DNA of 23,952 nucleotides. Source: Hysterium pulicare CBS 123377. Taxonomy: Eukaryota > Ascomycota > Dothideomycetes > Hysteriales > Hysteriaceae. Below the pieces are notes generated by a model that ran no database searches, was not told the origin of the DNA, and saw only the letters and a program-made list of their open reading frames with translations. Shown here piece by piece: positions 18,293-23,952 of the stretch. Every line of letters begins with the position of its first letter. Position 1 is the stretch's first letter. Made by a program: the position numbers and the translations under genes. The DNA lies in assembly GCA_000467715.1 (NCBI GenBank), contig AJFK01000072.1, forward strand, positions 1 through 23,952, written 5' to 3'.

Positions 18293-18894
18293 GTTGTCAG
18301 GATTGGCTTTGATCCCATCAATTGAAGATGGGTGAATGGAGTGAGAAGACCCTGGCTGAGCGCTCTCGCGTACGAAAGGAGGGGGGAGCTGTGCCTCATT
18401 TTATTTTTTGCAGCATCCTCGATCCCGGCAAGGCGGAGGCGAGGGACCGAGAGAGCTTGACAGGCCTGACAGGTTGCAGATTGATGAGGTTCCGCATGGG
18501 AATAGCTTTCTGTAACGCGTGGGGTGGCCATGGTTCCGAGGCGAGTCTTGTCGCTTCCAAGCAACGAGTAATGAAGGCCATTGTGGGTTCCGGCCGTGAT
18601 GAGGCTTGCGCAAGCATGGAGGATGGCCTAAGGTTGATAAGCCATACGCCACAAGCCGACGTGAACGGTGAGAAAGCTTTCCCGCAGGCCCCGGCCACTA
18701 CTGGCGGAATGCTTGGGGACCATTTTAGAGTACCCGACGACGGCGGCGGGAGCTTTTGTGGGGCCCAACACGAGTTTGAACTGCCAACCTTAACCGCGCG
18801 AGCCGTCCTTGGTCAGCGCGTGGTATTTCATGTGCTAATCATCAACAGGAACGACGTGCAGATGTGAGGGTTCCAAAAAGAAAAGCTTCACCGA

Positions 18895-18922
18895 TCACGA
18901 TTCACGATTGACGACTCACGAG
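18895..18922. repeat. 7-bp tandem repeat, four imperfect units
   Basis: TCACGAT, TCACGAT, TGACGAC and TCACGAG follow one another in the divergent promoter region. The related TGACG/TCACG cores could be bZIP-like half-sites, but this is a guess. Confidence 0.6.
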
Positions 18923-19273
18923 TTCACAAGAATGCAAGTGAGGCAAACCTGCCGACTTCCCCGTCTCTTCCCGTCATCCCCGATGCATTTCGAATCCTCA
19001 TCCCACGCAGCCGTGGCGTTCCCGAACCAACATGCGTCCTGCTCGTGGGCTCCCGTATCGCTCCAAGACTCAAGAGCGATATCGCGTATGGCAGTGGATT
19101 GACGGCATCATTTGGAATAAGGATTGCGATGCGGCTCCATGTTGCAATCAAAGACGGCAGCACTTCCCAGCCCGTTCCTTGTGCAGGATTCGTTGATTAA
19201 TGTGACTGATGCAGCTGCACGCCGCGACCGTGGTGTCGGGATGACTTGGCTTTCCATCAGCACTCGTACGAAA

Positions 19274-19284
19274 GATATATATTT
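19274..19284 (+). promoter_or_regulatory. TATA-like box for the rhodopsin-like gene
   Basis: GATATATATTT ends 77 bp before the ATG at 19362, a usual spacing for a fungal core promoter. Inferred. Confidence 0.45.
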
Positions 19285-19361
19285 CTAGCGTGCGAAGCTG
19301 TCTTTAAACCCTGCCCAGTTTGCTTTTGCGAGTCAACCTCCGTCCACTAGTCCGCTCTGTT

Positions 19362-20698
19362 ATGTCTGCACTTGACCCTTTACCGACTGGTAACCGCTTC
19401 TCCACCATCACTTCCGACGATCACAGTGGCCTGATCTGGGTCACATCCATCCTTTCAACCATCTACTCCGTGCTGACTGTCGTTGTGCGTTGGATTATCA
19501 AGAGGAAAACCTTCGGCGCAGATGACTGGTTGTTTGTGGCTGCAACAGTTAGCCTAGTTCCTCCTAGCACCGAATCTCACTAATCCCAATGCTAGACACT
19601 CTCCATTGGACATTTCGTCGCGATATTCGTCGCAACATCACATGGCTTGGGCAAATCAACCACGAATTTGGAGAAGCCGGAACTCCACCGCGCTGGTCAG
19701 GTATGAGCACCATGTCCACCGCCTTCGTACATAGACTAATAACAGCAGTCTACCTTGGCCTCCCAGATCATATTCCTGCTCGTGCTGGGCCTGGCGAAAT
19801 GCTCCGTTATCCTCCTCATCCGGCGACTCTTTTCCCAAGACATGATCAAGCACCGAAGAGCGAGCGATGCATTTCTTGGCATAGCAGTTGCATGGAGTGT
19901 GGCGTCGGCAATCGCAATTAGAACCGGCTGTACACCATCCCATGTATTGGGTGCGGAAGACCAGCTGTGCATGAATGAGGTATCGTCCATCCAAAACTGT
20001 CCGACGAACCCTCCGCAATCACTCATCGTAGCAGGTTCTCAGGTGGAAGGTAATCGGCGGACTCGATGCCGCAACCGAGATCCTTATATTCTTCTTTTCC
20101 TTCTCCCTCATCTGGCGACTTCGAGTGACGATGGGCTACAAAATACGCGTTCTACTCGCATTTGTATTCAGGCTCGTGTAAGCATCACATACCGAAAAAG
20201 TATCTTTCCCACATTAACCAACCTTCTTCACCCAGCGTGGCCGCTCTGGCCATTTTACATGTGCGGTCCGTCTCCGACTCGGCCAAATCCTCCAACAAAG
20301 GCGTTGCCATTACGACCTCCATCCTTTACCAAAACATTGAGCTCTGCTGCTCCCTCATCACCGCCACGATCCCGAATCTGAGAGGCCTAGTCCGCAGTTT
20401 CAACTCTGCCATGGGCATGGTCATAGACCCGGCCATCTGGAGCCGCTATGGGTCGAACGCAACGGCCGAGAACCACTCGAACACTGCAAGCGGTGGCACT
20501 TCACAGTGTGAGTCCGCAAACCACAAGCTGTTGAAAAAGGACGAGGGCGACGTCATCCTGCTGAGGTCGTTGAGGCCAGATCCTGCGGAGTACAACAGTT
20601 TCATTGAATCGCGAAGGGCCAAGTCGGAGAGTATAGACGGTGAGAGCCAGGAGGGAATATTGAGGAGGGATCAGTGGACCGTGGAAGTTGGGAAGTAG
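19362..20698 (+). CDS. Fungal rhodopsin-like seven-TM membrane protein
   Basis: Five exons: 19362-19547, 19596-19700, 19746-19979, 20035-20177 and 20236-20698; 376 residues. Introns are 48, 45, 55 and 58 bp. The first donor is taken as GTTAGC, not the later GTTCCT, because it gives FGADDWLFVAAT|TLSIGHF, the spacing usual in the family. The second intron ends in CAGCAG, so the acceptor may shift by one codon. Seven hydrophobic segments fit the fungal rhodopsin-domain family (PF20684, SAT4-like): about 23-45, 58-80, 103-122, 136-153, 180-205, 216-240 and 250-275, with the GADDW motif after TM1 and SHGLG after TM2. A hydrophilic tail of about 95 residues follows. The role of the family is poorly known; no retinal-lysine motif of true rhodopsins is claimed. 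Confidence 0.85.
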
Positions 20699-21274
20699 GG
20701 GTCAATGACGGCGTAACATCATGGGAACGGCGCTCTATATCAGGACTTGGGTTATTAAGCATGGGATTGATATTTACCACCATCTGTAGATACAGGATAT
20801 AACGGGTGTATGATACAAAAGTAACGGTTTACATAGTTCTGTTCGTTAGGACCTTTCATTCCCGAGGACTCCGGCGTTCTCCATAACCATTGTGTAACAC
20901 TCGTTCTTTTAAACTTCCAACCTCGTTGCCAAGAGAGTGACCTAGCTGCCGCGAAATGATTTATACTGAAATGCTAGCTTCTTTGTCTCCGCTAGGACAT
21001 TACTTTGCGATGAGTTTGTGTGCTCGGCATAAGTGGGCTTGCCCGGCGACGACCGGTATCGGCTCGCCTGTGGCCTTGAGATCTGAAACCCAATCACCAC
21101 TCGCCCGGCGTCGTGCTAGATGGATAGTAACAACTTCCAGAAACCTCAATTATCCAGGGCTTCTATATCGTATAACTCCTAGCAGTACGTGGATATTGAA
21201 ACCAGAATACACAATTCGCTATTCACGATTGACCTACCTCCGCTTCAACAATCCACCACCATCCTATCTCCACC
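20699..21274. other. Intergenic, no gene seen
   Basis: 576 bp between two plus-strand genes. It should hold the 3' flank of the rhodopsin-like gene and the promoter of the acetyltransferase; the last 40 bp are C-rich with CCACCACC just before the ATG, typical of a fungal leader. A 130-codon frame at 20956-21348 overlaps the next gene in another frame and is not supported. Confidence 0.5.
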
Positions 21275-22024
21275 ATGCCTCTTCGCCCTGCGCGCTTCTC
21301 CGACATCCCCACCCTCTCCTCTATCTTCGCCGCGGGCTTCCACGATGAAGAGGTAGTCGGGGCACTGATGCACCCTAACCGCGACAAATATCCAGCCGAC
21401 TACCTTACCTTCTGGCGACGCCGCACCCTCCAGCGTTACTTCACGTACTCGCATGTCTTCCTCGTGAGCTACACCACCTCCGTCTCTGGAGCTGAAACCA
21501 TAACAGGCACCGCAGATTGGATGCGGCGCGGTCGAGGCTGGGAGTCGGTCTGGGGCATCTACGGACCATGGGACCCGCGAAACCTCCTCCCGCTCCTCAT
21601 CGGTCTCTGGAACCGCGTCATGACCATTATATACCCCAACCGCGCCGCCAGCCCCACCGACTTTACCCTCCCCGATAGTATCGGCCCCTACGTCGCACAT
21701 CTCTGGTCCGGCGCCCGAGCCGACTGCTGGACGCTGGATTGTATAGCCGTTCTACCGGAGCACCAGAAGCATGGATTCGGGCGCGAGTTGGTCGAATGGG
21801 GGTTGGAGCGGGCGGAGAGGGAGGGCGTCGCGGCCAGTGTGATGAGTGCCGAGGGGAGGGAGGGGTTTTATGTGAGGTGTGGGTTTCCAGCTGTCGAGAC
21901 AGGGAGGGCGACGGATGGGGAGGGGAATCCGTTGAGAGGGAGGGTGACGGGAGGTGCCATTTTCTTTAGGGATCCAGGCGAGGGGCTTTTGGGGGTAGGT
22001 TTGTTGGAGAAGAAGAAGGAATAG
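21275..22024 (+). CDS. GNAT-family N-acetyltransferase
   Basis: Intronless, 249 residues. The start MPLRPARFSDIPTLSSIFAA is the usual beta1-alpha1 opening of fungal GNAT proteins, with CACC before the ATG. The acetyl-CoA-binding motif A is clear at about 153-172: WTLDCIAVLPEHQKHGFGRE, with Q-K-H-G-F-G as the R/Q-x-x-G-x-G/A pyrophosphate loop. Motif B follows with VMSAEGREGFYVRCGF, where the Tyr and the GF end are typical. An insert of about 60 residues (90-150) separates the early strands from motif A, as in many fungal members. Cytosolic; the acceptor substrate cannot be inferred. The last 20 residues are a basic low-complexity tail ending EKKKE. Confidence 0.85.
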   Translation: MPLRPARFSDIPTLSSIFAAGFHDEEVVGALMHPNRDKYPADYLTFWRRRTLQRYFTYSHVFLVSYTTSVSGAETITGTADWMRRGRGWESVWGIYGPWDPRNLLPLLIGLWNRVMTIIYPNRAASPTDFTLPDSIGPYVAHLWSGARADCWTLDCIAVLPEHQKHGFGRELVEWGLERAEREGVAASVMSAEGREGFYVRCGFPAVETGRATDGEGNPLRGRVTGGAIFFRDPGEGLLGVGLLEKKKE

Positions 22025-22294
22025 AGTATTTGAAGCGGACGGGATATGGCATGATTTCGCCGTGAGTATACTGGAGTAAGTTACCAAATACGTTTGACCG
22101 GAAGAATTGAGCAGTGAATTAGTTGATGATGAAGGTGCTTGGTCTGCATGGCTGGTATTTCAAAACAATATTGCTTGCCGGGCGGTGTTCGGTCGCCAAG
22201 CACTTTTCGGACGAACCTCGGGCAGAGCCGCAATTGACTTGCTTTGGACCACAGCCATCCTCGGCAGAAGCCTCTCGGCTCCTAGATCATGCCT

Positions 22295-23285
22295 TCATCC
22301 ATCTGCAACCTTATACTCCTTCCCCGAGCCATGTCCGTACTGCGAATTAGGGCCATACTGCCTTTCAAGCTGGTACAAAGGCCGCGTATCACGACAATAC
22401 CTGGTCTCAGGCCCACCATCGATGACTCTCACAAAGCTGCCATCATCAACAGGGCCAGGCTGGCGTGTGACGTGCTCCAGAGTACCGTCAGCGTAGCACA
22501 TGATGGTCTGGCGTTTTGTAAGTCATTGAGCACGTTGGTGTAGATAAGGAGCCGCTATCACTACTCACCGAACGCATATAATCAAAGCAGTGAGGCCAAT
22601 GTGCATCATTCCTCCAATCAAGGCCTGGATCTTTGCCTTCCCGAGCATCTTGGAGCGCCATACGCAACTTGGCCAGGCAGTGCATTTGGTGGAACCTCAA
22701 CAATCATCAATGTACCATCCCGGCCTATACGCATGCCGAAGGAGTGAGTGGAAGGGTGTAAACATACATGCTAATACTCATTAGACTTCCGTTCCCTTTT
22801 GGGTCGCTCGGGTCTGGCAAGACAATGTTACCCGTCTCCATGGACAAATGCTCACGCCAGAGATAGTCCGAATCATGATCAAGACTCATGTATCTCAGAT
22901 CACGGTAGTATTTCGTCTCGATGAGGTTCTGCTTCTCCAATCTTTCAAGCTCAGTCGGATAATCTCCTATTCTTAATCCACCCTCCTCAAGCTCTTCGAC
23001 CTCTTCAGCCGACTTGGGAGAGCAAGATGGCTTGCGAGCGGTATTATCATGTATCAGAGTGAGCAGCAAGATCAACGCAATTGTTGTCATGAAGAGGCCC
23101 CAGAACTTCCAAAGGGGACTATCGTTTGCTGGCCAGCACAGTGTGAACTTTCGATTCTGGCGGTGGTGAAAAGGAAGGACATTATGGTTCAACGGCAGGT
23201 CTTCGAGATCAGAGAGGGATGTACGTGAATGAGATGAGGAGCCACGCTCAGTAACATCTTTCTCGTGGTCGTCGTAGGGCATCAT
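22295..23285 (-). CDS. UstYa-like (DUF3328) membrane protein
   Basis: Three exons: 23285-22768, 22695-22569 and 22507-22295, with 72- and 61-bp introns; 285 residues. The start MMPYDDHEKD is preferred; an in-frame ATG at 23390 would add 35 residues of no clear character. A cytosolic tail precedes one TM helix (about 60-78, KFWGLFMTTIALILLLTLI), then an extracytosolic domain. Both HxxHC motifs of the family are present after splicing: HQMHC (175-179) and HWPHC (205-209), followed by FDYMRS|TIMCYADGTLE across the second junction and a late CRD. UstYa-type proteins act in cyclisation or oxidation of fungal peptide metabolites (ustiloxin, cyclochlorotine), often next to a RiPP precursor or synthetase. 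Neither is visible in this window, so the pathway is unknown. Confidence 0.85.
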
Positions 23286-23768
23286 GGGGGTGGATGTAAG
23301 AGTAAAGGGAGTCGGAGAGTAGTGGAAGAGCACGATCGAGCAACAAGAAGAGCGTAATCGAGAAGAGCGGAGACATAGCAGACTGAGCAAGAAGAGTCTA
23401 CAAAGCGTTCTCCAATAGCATGGAGCAAGATAAGTTTACCCCGCTTCTCTATGGGGGTTATCTTGCTGCCGTGTGTGCATGTTTAGGTGCAGTGAGTTGT
23501 TACTCTAGCATCCTTGCCCTAGCGGTTAGCTTGTGCCATGTTGCGCTCTTTTCGTGCCACATTTGCGTAATGTGAACTGTAGGACGGCAAACATTACAGC
23601 ATTATCAGGACCCACAACTATACCGTTATACTACCCGAGGCCCGAGGAGACTGTTACGCGGCATCTGTTCTCACTTCCAGAAAGTTTATCGTCATATCTG
23701 TAGGTTGTAATCCTTCACCATTTCGAAAAGAACATAGAAGGAGAATCAAGAACCCTAACTGCCATGCC
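23286..23768. other. Promoter side of the UstYa-like gene, no further gene
   Basis: No gene recognised. It should contain the promoter of the minus-strand UstYa-like gene. Ordinary composition at first, then grading into the repeat-rich end. Confidence 0.5.
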
Positions 23769-23847
23769 ACCGGTACCAGACGTCTGGTACCGGTTGGTGA
23801 CCACTGGTACCAGACGTTTTCTTTTCAACGCACCGGTACCAGACGTT
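23769..23847. repeat. GGTACCAGACGT repeats with a 26-bp perfect palindrome
   Basis: Bases 23769-23794 form an exact palindrome: ACCGGTACCAGAC, then its reverse complement. The half-site GGTACCAGACGT recurs at 23806-23817 and 23835-23846, both followed by a T-rich run, so there are three direct copies plus one inverted. The middle copy is itself part of CTGGTACCAG, another palindrome. Probably a mobile-element end or other repeat at the border of A/T-only DNA. Confidence 0.85.
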
Positions 23848-23866
23848 TTTCTATTCTATTCCTATC

Positions 23867-23952
23867 TCTAATTTATATTATATATATATTATTATATATA
23901 TAAAAATATATATAGATTAAATTTAACTATATTATATTATATTATATTATAT
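23867..23952. repeat. A/T-rich low-complexity tail
   Basis: Almost only A and T, with TA runs and, from about 23927, repeated TATAT units to the last base. It resembles an AT-rich block of the kind found in RIP-affected or centromere-like fungal DNA. The sequence continues beyond the window. Confidence 0.9.

Larger units (their letters stand above)
18293..19361. other. Divergent intergenic region, permease and rhodopsin-like promoters
   Basis: 1,069 bp between divergent start codons. A 181-codon open frame (18322-18867, +) has no domain or splice support and is not accepted. One HGATAR-type site (TGATAA, 18635-18640) could be a GATA-factor site for nitrogen control of the permease; a single site is weak evidence. 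Confidence 0.5.

Noticed and set aside
18322-18867. 181-codon plus-strand frame in the permease upstream region
   Set aside because: No domain, signal peptide or coherent composition; it begins 30 bp from the divergent permease start and probably reflects GC-rich promoter DNA.
1-23952. CRISPR array, rRNA or tRNA genes
   Set aside because: No array of regular repeats with unique spacers, no rRNA-like stretch and no cloverleaf found by eye; a tRNAscan run would be needed to exclude a tRNA fully.

Overview
This window reads as nuclear DNA of a filamentous ascomycete (Pezizomycotina). Genes carry many short introns (46-72 bp) with GT...AG ends and CTAAC/CTGAC-like branch sites. Several products belong to fungal families: CBM18 chitin binding, UstYa/DUF3328, fungal rhodopsin-like 7-TM and an APC-type permease. 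The gene-bearing parts are of mixed composition; both ends and two internal gaps are AT-rich and full of degenerate repeats. No rRNA, tRNA, CRISPR array or intact transposon was recognised by eye.

Layout. 1-2059: AT-rich, no supported gene, a 16-bp tandem repeat at the very edge. 2060-3103 (-): secreted protein with two CBM18 modules. 3683-3955 (-): broken 3' end of a haloacid-dehalogenase-like gene, preceded on the same strand (about 4180-5010) by a decayed gene with an internal 21-codon repeat and a still recognisable intron. 5222-5306: perfect 23-bp inverted repeat. 5562-7028 (+): PD-(D/E)XK nuclease-like protein (DUF7924-like). 7029-8871: no intact gene, but two families of degenerate tandem repeats, one of which still reads as a repeated peptide on the minus strand. 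8872-10041 (-) and 10819-12061 (+): a divergent pair of secreted proteins of unknown function, each with a TATA-like box about 130-150 bp before its start codon. 12866-14329 (+): F-box-like/ankyrin protein, convergent with a second PD-(D/E)XK-like protein at 14386-16083 (-); only 56 bp separates the stops. 16381-18292 (-): seven-exon amino-acid/GABA/choline-type permease with a probable GC-AG intron. 19362-20698 (+): five-exon fungal rhodopsin-like membrane protein. 21275-22024 (+): GNAT acetyltransferase. 22295-23285 (-): three-exon UstYa-like membrane protein. 23769-23952: palindromic GGTACC repeats running into pure A/T sequence.

Functionally this looks like an accessory, environment-facing region: secreted and chitin-binding proteins, transport, a UstYa-type enzyme usually tied to secondary metabolism, and fast-evolving ankyrin and nuclease-fold families, set among decayed repeats. 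The most unusual feature is the pair of PD-(D/E)XK-fold proteins from different subfamilies, each carrying repeated Ser-Pro-basic motifs and each with a hexanucleotide microsatellite just before its start codon. Whether any of these genes act together cannot be shown from the sequence; there is no clear biosynthetic cluster, since no core synthase or RiPP precursor was seen. All exon structures were worked out by hand from frame continuity and splice signals and have not been checked against transcripts.
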